DNA from: Symbiodinium sp. CCMP2592
Taxonomy: Eukaryota; Sar; Dinophyceae; Suessiales; Symbiodiniaceae
Length of the DNA stretch: 64,000 nucleotides
Reading direction: 5' to 3'
Assembly (NCBI GenBank): GCA_905221615.1
Contig: CAJNDT010003447.1
Coordinates: forward strand, 160,001-224,000
Below the pieces are notes generated by a model. It searched no databases, was not told where the DNA came from, and saw nothing but the letters and a program-made list of their open reading frames with translations. Below, in pieces: positions 25,046 to 35,399 of the stretch (position 1 is the first letter of the stretch; each line of letters begins with the position of its first letter). The position numbers and the translations under genes were made by a program.

Positions 25046-25399
25046 GTTGAGTTTAAGACTCCAACCCCACATCCCTAGAATGCAAAATCCGGACTTCACA
25101 CCTGTAGCTGCAATGTGCTCTACGCTGCAAATCTATACCGCTAAGCTGCTAAGCTGCTTTTTGAACCTGGTGTGAGGCCGAGGCTTACGACGGGCTGCTG
25201 CTAAAACCACAAAGGACCCGTAACCCCTGAGACACGGCTCCACGACTCTTGGCCATAAACCTCCAACCCGTAAGCGGAACCCGGCCCGGCAGACCTCAGT
25301 GCAGCCTTAAACCCTGCAGGAGCTAAGCTGGTAAGCAAGGGCCAAGTGTCTGGGGTATACAGGTATGAGAGTGCTACCTCTTGGGTCTATTTAGCTACT

Positions 25400-26530
25400 A
25401 TGTTTTCTTTATTTATTTATATATATTGTAAATAATTGAAATAATTGAAATAATTCAAATATACAGTGCTGATTTCAACTATTTCAATTATTTGTGTGAC
25501 CCCAACACTCGAAATAATTGAAATAATTGAAATCGGCCCCATTTCAATTATTTTAATTATTTCAATTATTTCAATTAATTTAAATCCTATGGTTCCGTGG
25601 AAGGGCCACACGGACCATTAGGATTTCAATTATTTCGATAATTTGGGTCACCCAAATAATTGAAATAATTGAAATAATTGAAATCCATAGGTTGCCTAGT
25701 TCAACAGATGAACAACACGATTTCAATTAATTGAAATAATTGAAATAATTAAAATAATTGAAATAGGCCCTCTTTCAATTATTTCAATTATTTCAATTAT
25801 CCAAACAATTGTAATAATTGAAATAATTGAAATCGGCCCCATTTCAATTATTTGAATTATTTCAATTAATTGAAATCCTATGGTTCTGTGGAAGGGCCTC
25901 ACGGACCACAAGGATTTCAATTATTTCAATTATTTGAGTTGTGGGCCACCTTAAATAATTAAAATAATTGAAATAATTGAAATCAATAGGTTTCCCAGGT
26001 CAACCGATGAACCACACGATTTCAATTAATTGAAATAATTGAAATAATTGATATTTCAATTATTTCAATTATTTAGGTGACCCAAACAATTGAAATAATT
26101 GAAATCGGCCCCATTTCAATTATTTCAATTATTTCAATTACTTCAATTATTTCAATTAATTGAAATCCTATGGTTCTGTGGAAGGGCCACACGGACCATT
26201 AGGATTTCAATTATTTGGGTTGTGGGTCACCTTAAATAATTAAAATAATTGAACTAATTGAAATCAATAGGTTTCCTAGGTCAACCGATGAACCACACGA
26301 TTTCAATTATTTGAAATAATTGAAATCATTGAAATAATTGAAATCGGCCCTATTTCAATTATTTCAATTATTTAGGTGACCCAAACAATTGAAATAATTG
26401 AAATAATTGAAATCGGGCCCATTTCAATTATTTCAATTAATTTAAATCCTGTGGTTCCGTGGAAGGGCCTCACGGACCACAAGGATTTCAATTATTTCAA
26501 TTATTTCAACTATTTCAATTAATTGAACTG
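25400..26530. repeat. ~290-bp higher-order repeat of AAATAATTG / CAATTATTT words
   Basis: Short words AATTGAAATAATTG and their reverse complements alternate, so each unit is a set of potential hairpins. A unique spacer (CCTATGGTTCYGTGGAAGGG, then a CACGGACCA segment) recurs at 25591, 25882, 26172 and 26453, giving unit lengths of 291, 290 and 281 bp. A second spacer (ATAGGTTKCC...GATGAAC) recurs between them. It has no coding potential; frames rich in Ile/Glu are repeat translation. Confidence 0.9.
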
Positions 26531-26948
26531 ATGGGGTTCTGTCATAGGCCAGTGCCTCACCCCCTGCTCTCCCCCGCCCACCTGTATTCCCTTGCCCACC
26601 ACCACTCCCCTGCGCCCATCCCCTCCACCCCCCATCCCTACTCCCTCCTCCCTCTCCCTCCTTCCCCTTCGCCTCACGGGGGGGGTGTGGGCGGGACCCC
26701 ACCCCTGCACCCTTCAGGGGCCTACCCCACCCCCCCCACCCCCACCCCTGCCTCTCCCTCCCTCCGGCTGCCCCACCACCTATCTCCTAATCCAGCCCCC
26801 CCCCCTCTGAATCCACCTCCACCCTACCAAAGAGTTAGCGAAGATGTCATTCGACAGAACAGCCTCGCCGTCAGGATCGGTGTTGGAAATGGGAAGAGAC
26901 AGCAGGCTCCAAACCGCCGTGTTTCACCCATCACTTCAAGGGCTAGGG

Positions 26949-27207
26949 ATCCCACACATCTGCGGGCAAAATCTGGCGGAAGTGATCCGCCACCGAGCAA
27001 AAAGCTTGTAAATACCGCATTAAACAAAGGGCCAGGGATTTCACATATCTGGTGGCAAAATCTGGCGGAAGTGAGCAATCGGTACTTCTGTCAGATTTTG
27101 CCAACAGATATGTGAAATCCCTGGCCCTTTGTTTAATGCGGTATTTACAGGCATTTTGCTTGGTGGCGGATCACTTCCGCCAGATTTTGCCCGCAGATGT
27201 GTGGGAT
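26949..27207. repeat. inverted repeat (hairpin) unit 1
   Basis: Two arms of about 120 bp in inverted orientation around 27080. Within each arm a 33-bp word (core GGCAAAATCTGGCGGAAGTG) occurs twice, so the same core appears four times in the unit. MITE-like, with no coding content. Confidence 0.85.
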
Positions 27208-27868
27208 CCCTGGCCGTTTTTTGAACGCGGCATTTACAGGCTTTCTGCTCGGTCGCGGCTCACAGGGATTATACACCCCTGCCCCCACTCCACCCTCCCG
27301 CCCCCTTCATACCTCACTACCCACCCCCGTATCTCAGCTCCTTGCCTCGTACCCCATCACCACCCACCACCCACCACCTATTATCCACCACCCGGCACCC
27401 TTCACCCACCCACACATCTGCGGGCAAAATCTGGCGGAAGTGATCCGCCACCGAGCAAAAATCCTGTAAATAACGCATTAAACAAAGGGTCAGGGATTTC
27501 GCACATCTGTTGGCAAAATCTGACAGAAGTACCGACTGCTCACTTCCGCCAGATTTTGCCACCAGATGTGTGAAATCCCTGGCCCTTTGTTTAATGCGGT
27601 ATTTACAGGCTTTTTGCTCGGCGGCGGATCACTTCCGCCAGATTTTGCCCGCAGATGTGTGGGATCCCTGGCCGTTTTTTGAACGCGGCATTTACAGGCT
27701 TTCCGCTCGGTCGCGGCTCGCAGGGATTATACACCCCTGCCCTCACTCCACCCTCCCGCCCCCTTCATACCTCACTACCCACCCCCCTATCTCAGCCCCT
27801 TGCCTCGTACCCCATCACCACCCACCACCCACCACCTATTATCCACCACCCGGCACCCCTCACCCGCC
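26953..27868 (+). repeat. 458-bp tandem duplication
   Basis: CACACATCTGCGGGCAAAAT starts at 26953 and 27411, and GTGGGATCCCTGGCCG at 27201 and 27659, both 458 bp apart. Each unit holds one inverted repeat and one C-rich stretch ending in CACCCGGCACCC. The copies are nearly identical, indicating a recent duplication. Confidence 0.85.
27409..27665. repeat. inverted repeat (hairpin) unit 2
   Basis: Copy of the unit at 26949-27207 with a few substitutions, centred near 27537. Confidence 0.85.
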
Positions 27869-28204
27869 ACGCCCACCACCCACACCCTCCCCACCAACCA
27901 CCACACACCACCCACCACACACCACCCACCACACCACCCATCACCCACCACCCACCACCCACCACTACCCAGCACCCGCCAGCCACCACTACCCACTACC
28001 CACCACCCACCACCTACTCCTCCCCATCATCGTTATCACCATCCTATTATCATTTATCATCGGTTTATCACCTTTATCACCCACTCCCCCAAACCCACCC
28101 CTCACCACGCCAGCACAACCCCCCTGCCCATTCACATCCCTCCCCCACCCCACCCACTACCCCCACCCCCACCACGAACCCATTAGGGTCCAACAGGGCT
28201 GCGG

Positions 28205-28340
28205 ACACCCCACCCATCCATCATCTTCATCATCTGCATCATCTTCATCATCTTCATCATCTCATCATCTCATCATCTCATCATCTTCATCATCTCCATC
28301 ATCTTCATCATCTTCTTCATCGTCATCATCTTCGTTGCCG
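28205..28340. repeat. CATCATCTT microsatellite
   Basis: CAT and CTT triplets in irregular alternation; the Ser/His-rich frames are repeat translation. Confidence 0.9.
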
Positions 28341-28469
28341 GTTTCATTGGTTTTAATACCGCTCCCTCTATTCTTAAAGGTAATTTCATAGGTATTGTAC
28401 GAACCATAATACAATCGATTTATCTTAACTACTATATCAAGAATAGCTTACCACATCGCATCTACATAC

Positions 28470-28900
28470 TTTGTAACCGGGCTTACTATAAAGGCCCCAT
28501 ATGAAGGATCCATAATGGGTTTCTAGAAAGTCTCTCTGTAAGGGATCTATAGTTTTTTTATATAATGGGTTTCTATAAGGTCTCTACATAGAGATCTATT
28601 AGATTTCTATAAGCAATCTGTAAGGGTTTTCCAGAAGGGCTCCATACGAGGGATCTATACAGGGCTTCCATGTGGTTTTTACAAAGGGTAAGGAATATAT
28701 AGCAGTTGTCTATGAAAGCTCCATGTAAGGGATCTTGTAAAGTTTTCTACAAAGAACACCATTTGTTGATCTATACGGGGTTTCTATAAGTTCTCTATAT
28801 AGGGGATCTATAAAGTTTCTATACGAATCTATAAAGGCTGTCTATGAGGGCTCCATACAAGGGATCTGTGAAGGGATCTATAGGGATTTTTTCATGGGAA
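28470..28900. repeat. decayed tandem repeat with GGGATCTATA words
   Basis: GGGATCTATA, GGTTTCTATAAG and CTCCATACGAGGG words recur at irregular 25-50 bp spacing. This looks like an old minisatellite. No open frame is worth noting. Confidence 0.6.
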
Positions 28901-29044
28901 TGTATACCTTCGATACGGATAATTGCGCCTTTGTTAAGATCGTGAAGACTATTAACTACGTGATATCCTTCTTGGCTAATGCTGTGATCACATCAGATCT
29001 GATATGTATAGAGATACATTGGAAGGCACATGGGAAAACAAACT

Positions 29045-30230
29045 GACACATTACAGGCCTTCTAATGTGTCATTATTCATATTGAAACCCTAAAGGCAAG
29101 GAACTTATACACTGTAGGGCATCTGTATATTGGAAGGTCTCTGGGTAGTATAAATTGACGCATTACAGGCCCTCTAATGTGTCACTCCACTCCTTCCTAT
29201 GGAACCTCTATTGCAATGGAACTTTTCCACTAGAAAACCCCTGGACATAATAAACTGACACACTGCAGGCCCTATAATGTGTCGCTCCACCTATCCTATT
29301 GAAACCCTACTGATAAGAAATTGATACATCGGAAAGCACTTTTTATGGACATAACAAACTGGCACATTAAACCCACTATAATGTGTATCTTCACTTCCTG
29401 GGTCCTGGACTGGGCAAATTGACATATTACATGCCCTCTAATGTGTCACTCCATTTCTCCTACTGAAACCCTACTAACAAGGAACTTATACACTGTCAGG
29501 CCCCTGTACCTGGGCATATCAAATTGACATATTACAGGCACCCTAATGTGTCACTCCACCCACTCCGATTGACCCTCTACTGACAAGGAACTTATACACT
29601 GGAAAGTCCAGGACATAACAGATTGGCACATTACATGCCCTGTAAAGTGTTACTCCACTTCCCCTGTTCAAACTCTATTGACTTGGGCATAACGAATTAA
29701 CACATTACAAGCCCTCTAATGTGTCACTTCATCCCTTCTATTGAAAGTATATTGACAAGGAAAATCCTACTTTGGAAGTCTCCTGGACACAGCGACCTGA
29801 CACATTACAGACCCTCTAATGTGTTACTCCATTCCCCATGGAAACCTATTGACAAGGAACTTATACACTGAAGCGACCCTGTATATTGGAAGGCCCCTGG
29901 GCAGAACAAACTGACACAATATAGACTCTCTAGTGTGTCACTCCACTCCCGCCTATCGAAATTCTTTTGGCGAGGAACTTATACATTCGAAAGCCTTTAG
30001 ACAGAACAAACGAACACATTATAAGCCTTTGACCTGTCACACCCACTCATCCTACTGGAGCCCTCTTGATATGAAGCTGATACATCGGAAAGCCCTTCTT
30101 ACGGACAGAAGAAACTGGCACATTGCAGGGGCTATAATGTTTCTCTTCACTTCCTGGACAGGGCGAACCAATACATTACATGCACTCCTCATATTGAAAC
30201 CCTATTGACAAGGAACTTGTTTGTTCAGAC
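29045..30230 (+). repeat. ~100-bp satellite with conserved palindrome
   Basis: About 13 units. The core GACACATTACAGGCCCTCTA followed by ATGTGTCAC recurs at 29045, 29157, 29257, 29361, 29421, 29526, 29625, 29699, 29799, 29913, 30013, 30117 and about 30169. Modal spacing is about 100-105 bp, with some shortened units. GACACATTA and TAATGTGTC form a 9-bp inverted repeat around an 8-10 bp loop in nearly every copy, while flanks diverge more. A second conserved word is AAGGAACTTATACACT. Confidence 0.85.
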
Positions 30231-30724
30231 CTGGCTTGCCTCAGTAGATATATGTAGCATGTGTAACAACAGAATATAACAGGCAACGAGTTGTAGTAAG
30301 TGTTGCGACAGCATCATGTGATATGGATGTGTCATGCCGTATGTATTCCCATAATTTGTCATATGAACACATCCGATTCATGAGTACCGAACCTGTCAGG
30401 TTTTGCATTCTGGCCTGTGCGGAAATTACAAACAAATTTATGCCATATTACAGCGTGCATGCTTATTACGTGATTCTTGGGTGGATATCTCGGGACGTAG
30501 GATTCCTAGTTGCAGGGGCGTCGACAATACTTACTAGAATTATTTTTGGTTACATCGTTTGCATTTTCTGTTCGACTGCATTAGTAGTGACACTATATAC
30601 GCAATACCTAATCTATGATTGTAGTGATGCTAACTTACACCAGGTAGAATTCGCAGGGACAGAGATGTAAGCAATACTTACTATAATTATTTTGGTTGTA
30701 TTGGTGTTATTCGGCTGCCATGAG

Positions 30725-31054
30725 TTATCAACTGCGATTCGGATAGCACGGGCAGCATTACAAGCTGCTCGAAACGGGCACGGAGGCGCAAATTTGCTTG
30801 CGGCTGCTGTCCCGCATAAGAGTGAGACGCTGCATATCCTGTGCCAGCGCAGACACGAGGGGCTTACAGAGGCTGAAGCAACGGAAAGACGACGGCAATA
30901 TGGCAGCAATGATTACAGGATTGCTGTACCGCAGGTACGACAATTGGTACTGTCACGATTGCTTCAGCTAATCTTCCTGTTTGAGTTAGCGTCTGTCTTT
31001 TTGTGGGGCCTGGATGGTTATAGGCAGTTCACACTCCTCTCACTCGGGACGTAG
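30725..31054 (+). CDS. P5-type ATPase N-terminal exon, open copy 1
   Basis: The frame reads GLTEAEATERRRQYGSNDYR, then IAVPQVRQLVLSRLLQLIFL, then FELASVFLWGLDGYRQFTLL. Order and spacing match the start of the P5 P-type ATPase core: the GLT-x-E-x-E segment, a YG.N...[IV].VP motif, then the first core membrane helix pair with F-F-[EQ]-W-D-Y. P5A members (Spf1/ATP13A1) act in the ER membrane as helix dislocases; P5B members are lysosomal or vacuolar. Only this exon is seen. No phosphorylation motif (DKTGT) or later core was found nearby, so it is probably a captured exon or the remnant of a lost gene. Confidence 0.6.
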   Translation, partial: LSTAIRIARAALQAARNGHGGANLLAAAVPHKSETLHILCQRRHEGLTEAEATERRRQYGSNDYRIAVPQVRQLVLSRLLQLIFLFELASVFLWGLDGYRQFTLLSLGT

Positions 31055-31550
31055 GATTCATAGTTGCAAGGGTATCGACAATACTTACTAGAATTATTGT
31101 TGATTACATTGTTTGTAATTTCTGTTCGACTGCATTAGTACTGACATGGTATATGCAATACCTAATAGATGATTATAGTGATGCTAACTTACACTAGGTA
31201 GGATTCGCAGGGACAGGGATGTAAGCAATACTTACTATGATTATTTTGGTTGTATTGGTGTTGCTTTCTGTTTGATAGGCATCGTACAAACACAGACCTA
31301 GATAAGAAGTAATAGAAGTAGTTTGCACGTAGAGGAGGTAACTTACGCTAAATAGGATTCGTAGTCGCAGTGGCGTAGACAATCCTTAATAGAATTAATT
31401 TTGGTTACACTGTTTGTAACTTATATTCGACTGCATTAGTACTGACACTATATATGCAATGCCTAATATATGATTGTAATGATGCTAACTTACACTAGGC
31501 AGGATTCGCAGCGACGGGGATGTAAGCAATACTTACTATAATTATTTTGG

Positions 31551-31790
31551 TTGGAGTGTTGTTGCTTTGTGTTTCCTGTCCCGCAGAAGAGTGAGACGCT
31601 TCGTATCCTGTGCCACCGCATACACGAGAGCCTTACAGAGGCTGAGGCAACGGAAATACGACGGCAATATGGCAGCAATGATTACAGGATTGCTGTACCG
31701 CAGGTAGAGCAATTGGTACTGTCACGATTGCTTCGGCTAATCTTTCTGTTTGAGTTGGCGTATGTCTTTTTGTAGGGCCTGAATGGTTAT
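31551..31790 (+). pseudogene. P5-type ATPase exon, broken copy 2
   Basis: Matches copy 1 from KSETLRILCHRIHESLTEAE onward. The conserved Trp of FLWGLDGY is replaced by a stop (TTTTTGTAGGGCCTG), and the Asp codon is changed to Asn just after. The 5' half of the copy-1 exon is absent. Confidence 0.6.
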
Positions 31791-32044
31791 AGGCAGTTCA
31801 CAGTACTCTCCCTCGGGACGTAGGATTCCTAGTTGCAGGGGCGTCGACAATACTTACTAGAATTATTTTTGGTTACATCGTTTGCATTTTCTGTTCGACT
31901 GCATTAGTAGTGACACTATATACGCAATACCTAATCTATGATTGTAGTGATGCTAACTTACACCAGGTAGAATTCGCAGGGACAGAGATGTAAGCAATAC
32001 TTACTATAATTATTTTGGTTGTATTGGTGTTATTCGGCTGCCAT

Positions 32045-32345
32045 GAGTTATCAACTGCGATTCGGATAGCACGGGCAGCATTACAAGCTGCTCGAAACGG
32101 GCACAGGAGGCGCAAATTTGCTTGCGGCTGCTGTCCCGCATAAGAGTGAGACGCTGCGTATCCTGTGCCAGCGCAGACGCGAGGGGCTTACAGAGGCTGA
32201 GGCAAAGGAAAGACAACTGCAATATGGCAGCAATGATTACAGGATTGATGTACCGCAGGTACGACAATTAGTAATGTCACGATTGCTTAGGCCAATCTTT
32301 TGTTCGAGTTGGTGTTTGTCTTTTTGTGGAGCCTGGATGGTTAGT
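32045..32345 (+). pseudogene. P5-type ATPase exon, broken copy 3
   Basis: Nearly identical to copy 1 in the first half, but it has a one-base insertion (GGGCACAGGAGGCG versus GGGCACGGAGGCG) and a one-base deletion before the membrane helix (ATCTTTTGTTCGAG versus ATCTTCCTGTTTGAG), so the frame is lost twice. Confidence 0.6.
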
Positions 32346-32930
32346 GGCAGTTCACAGTTCTCTCCCTCGAGATGTAGGATTCCTAGTTGCAGGGGCGTCG
32401 ACAATACTTAGTAGAATTATTTTTGGTTCCAGTGTTTGTAATTTCTGTTCGGCTACACTAATACTGACACAGTATATGCAATACCTAATAGATAATTATA
32501 GTGATGCTAACTTACACTAGGTAGGATTCGCAGGGACAGAGATGTAAGCAATACTTACTATAATTATTTTGGTTGTATTGGTGTTGCTTTCTGTTTGATA
32601 TGCATCCTAATGACACGGACCTAGATAAGAAGTATTATAAGTAGTTTGCACGTAGAGGAGGTAACTTACGCTGAATAGGATTCATAGTCGCAGTGGCGTA
32701 GACAATACTAAAAAGAAAGATTTTGGTTACACTGTTTGTAATTTCTATTCGACTGCATTAGTACTGACACTATATATGCAATGCCTAATATATGATTGTA
32801 GTGATGCTAACTTGCACTAGGTAGGATTCGCAGCGACAGGGATGTAAGCAATACTTACTATAATTATTTTGGTTGGAGTGTTATTGCTTTGTGTTCCATT
32901 GGATTCGTAATGATATTGTTATAGGTATTA

Positions 32931-33290
32931 ACTATTAAAATTCAGTTGTCTGTATAGGTGACACTGTATATTAATCAGGTATCAACGTGGCAATGGTGTC
33001 AGCAATAATGATAAACATATTATAGACCTAAGTAATGCTAAACTTTTCAGAGCGTAAGTCTTGTAATATAATATGTAGGAACATATGATTTAGATAGGGA
33101 TCTTATATTGTATATATGGCAGACTAGTTAAATAGACCCTAAAGGTATCGGGCTCATACAGGTATAGGGACCCCCTTCGCAAAAGGCAGCGCAATCAGGA
33201 TCGAGGCTCGGACCCCAGGTGAAGACAAAGCTCGGGCCATCCACCCCTTGCCAAAAGCTTTCTTCGCCATTATCATATCTTAATTCTCAG
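32931..33290. other. AT-rich spacer after the repeat block
   Basis: No repeat unit or open frame of note; it marks the right end of the satellite cluster. Confidence 0.4.
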
Positions 33291-33550
33291 AACTCTCACA
33301 AGCATTGGGATTCTTGCCGTGGTCGTTGTAGTGGTTCTGATGCTGGGCGCCGTGGCATCTTCCAGATACGAGTAAGATAAACTGTTCGCTGCTTCTTGAT
33401 GCACCGAGGCAATCTAGCACGGCATGTTGACATGATCTTTTTCCGCGCATGGCTTCGGACTTTCGGAAGCTTGGGCATGCGACCTTTGCCCGCCGGTTAT
33501 TGCGTGAGAGGCTGCAAACCAACACTGCTGCGCGAGGTGGAATATAGAAA
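33291..33550 (+). CDS. two exons of an unidentified membrane-anchored protein
   Basis: Exon 33291-33346 encodes a membrane helix (SIGILAVVVVVVLMLG) and ends at a GC donor in phase 1. Exon 33409-33550 starts after AG with GC, restoring a Gly codon, and reads NLARHVDMIFFRAWLRTFGS, then LGMRPLPAGYCVRGCKPTLL, ending at a canonical GTAAGC donor. Donor and downstream exon both start GC. The intron is only 62 bp. The pairing suggests a single-pass protein with a Cys-containing domain; type and function are unknown. A following exon may lie at 34077-34277. Confidence 0.4.
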
Positions 33551-34076
33551 GTAAGCAAGAGAGCCCTGATTTTTGGTCCTTGACTGCATGTTATTCACTT
33601 TGGGTGTTTTCAGAACACCGACACATTCGACAACAACAAGCTCCGAAGCCCTAGCAACCTGCTGCCCGACCCGAGGCCCTGAAGAGCATATTCACCCTGA
33701 CCCTTGAACAAACCCTAAATGAAGGCTAAACCCGGAAAGTTCCGAGCAAGTGGGGCCATAGCAGTTGTCGAGCCAGCGGGCTGGCCTAGCTGGACCTTGT
33801 CCCCGCTCTTCATGACCAGTGCCGTCCTCTCTTGGCGTGGAAGCACGAGGAGTTTAGGTCAGTTAAGTCTCGAAGTCTAGATTACGTGAGAACTCTCGAT
33901 TACAGGCTAAGAGCGGCATGCAACCTGATGCTGGTCGAACAGAGATAGGCTTTGCCATGTATGGGCGGGCTATATTCTAGTTTGCCAAAGCTTTCCAGCC
34001 GACATGAGGGTTTTCGCAGACGTAACCTGCAGACTCCATTCCTGCTGACAACCAACATAGCAGCTGGTCAGAAGGC

Positions 34077-34277
34077 ATGTGCAGTTATGGCAGGCGAAAG
34101 TCACAGACGCCAGCGCAAACCTGTGCACTAACCCCGGATTCAACACAGGATGCTTGGCAAACGACTGCCGGGAAACTAGCAGGAAGACCGCCCCAGACCG
34201 GCCGGAAGCTGACAAGTTCGGTGTTTGGGGTACCAGCACCAGCAACTGCGGGCTTCAAAGGGCTTAGGCCTCTATGA
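34077..34277 (+). CDS. possible plus-strand exon, frame unresolved
   Basis: Two overlapping plus frames are open after an AG acceptor. One reads LCTNPGFNTGCLANDCRETS with regular Cys spacing and could continue the membrane protein to the left. The minus strand is open too. Confidence 0.2.
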   Translation: MCSYGRRKSQTPAQTCALTPDSTQDAWQTTAGKLAGRPPQTGRKLTSSVFGVPAPATAGFKGLRPL

Positions 34278-34918
34278 GCTGTGTGTTTCGGGCTTCCATA
34301 TTTCTATACTGTAGGTTTTATAGACCATGAGACCTGGCGAATACAATCTACGAGCCCATGTGGCTCCCAAGCTGTACATTCCTCTACGACCGAAGTTTCC
34401 CCGGAAGGTCTCTCGGCAGGGCTTTGGCCTCAGGTTCGGCCATCCCTTGTGTGCCTAAGCCGTGAATCCACAGCCCTACTACCACTTCAGGCTGTTTTAG
34501 AGTTTAAGGGTTATGTCCTCGAGCCAACATGCCTATTTCGGCCACACCGACAGCAGAAATTACACTTCCCTTGCAAAGTTCTAAACCCATGAAGCCCTTG
34601 ATCAAATCCGAAAACAAACGGTTATCGCGCCCCGAATCAAGGAATTCACTTCCAGGCTTGAGGCCCCTGCGCAGTCACGCGGTGGTCATTGAGGAATGTC
34701 CCGTTGCCTGAGCAAAGGGTTCAGCACAACCAGCGGTCGTTCGTCTGGAGCTCTGGGATTTCGTTGGACTGAGGCAACCATCTGGGATTGGTAGCCTAGG
34801 ACTAGGATGTCTCATCGTCCCACAGAGAATACATACAGTAAGGTCGGCCAATTAAGGAGAAGTAGCACCTCAGCCGATTGCCTGAAAGTGGTAATTATGC
34901 AACTGCAGCTGGTTTTAC

Positions 34919-35340
34919 CTCAAGGCTTCCAGGGAATGTCTGACATAGGCCCAGACAAAGCCACGCAAAGCCTTACATCCAAATCTCCTGTAGTGCTTGC
35001 TTCTTCGGGAGCAGCCCACCTCGGGCCTTTCAAAAGTGTTTGTTCTGTGGTTCTTTCTTCCAGCAGTTCCAAACAGTGAAGCATCTTCTGCAACAAGGAA
35101 CTCCATGGCCTCTATGGTTGCATACCGCCTTCCACAGGAATATCTCAACCCCCAAGACTGACTGAAACCCTTGCCAGCGTAAACCCTCTCTCGCTTTTGC
35201 AGCCAGGATCCAGGCATTCAAAACGCGCCCCGCGCTAACGCCTTCTACACCCACGTAGAGCCCTCCACAACCAAGCAATCTTCCAGGTGCTCGGCGAGAG
35301 CCCAAATCTTTGATGCTTGCCGTCCCATCCGAGGAGAAGC
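34919..35340 (-). CDS. minus-strand exons, unknown product
   Basis: Three exon candidates: 35262-35340 (ASPRMGRQASKIWALAEHLE...), about 35060-35128 (YATIEAMEFLVAEDASLFGT) and 34919-34971 (ALRGFVWAYVRHSLEALR, GT donor GTAAAA). Acceptors are AG followed by G. Phases do not all join, so an exon or a boundary is wrong. No family is recognised. Confidence 0.35.
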
Positions 35341-35399
35341 CTTGAGCTTCAGCTGTTGCAGGCGGCGGTTGAGAGCTTGAGGACATGCGAGCTGAGGGT

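Larger units (their letters stand above)
26531..28200. repeat. C-rich, CCACC-type low-complexity region
   Basis: The plus strand is dominated by CCACC, CCCAC and CTCCC words. It contains the two hairpin units at 26949-27207 and 27409-27665. The longest open frame in the window (27510-28391, 293 codons, Pro/His/Ser/Thr) lies here and is repeat translation. Confidence 0.85.
30495..32930 (+). repeat. 1.32-kb higher-order repeat carrying ATPase exon copies
   Basis: A marker segment (TAGGATTCCTAGTTGCAGGG and variants) occurs at 30498, 31051, 31353, 31819, 32374 and 32676. Spacings are 553, 302, 466, 555 and 302, so the three-part pattern repeats with a period of 1321-1323 bp. The stretch 30495-30780 is almost identical to 31817-32100. 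The first and third parts carry a P5-type ATPase exon; the last third part (from 32820) lacks it. Confidence 0.85.

Noticed and set aside
27510..28391. The longest open frame of the window, 293 codons
   Set aside because: It is Pro/His/Ser/Thr-rich translation of CCACC and CATCATCTT repeats, and parallel frames are equally open.
29045..30230. CRISPR array
   Set aside because: Units of about 100 bp drift along their whole length, spacers are not unique, and the host is eukaryotic.
30725..32345. A functional ATPase gene with tandem duplicated exons
   Set aside because: Two of three copies are broken, the copies sit in a periodic repeat, and no phosphorylation or ATP-binding motif was found nearby.
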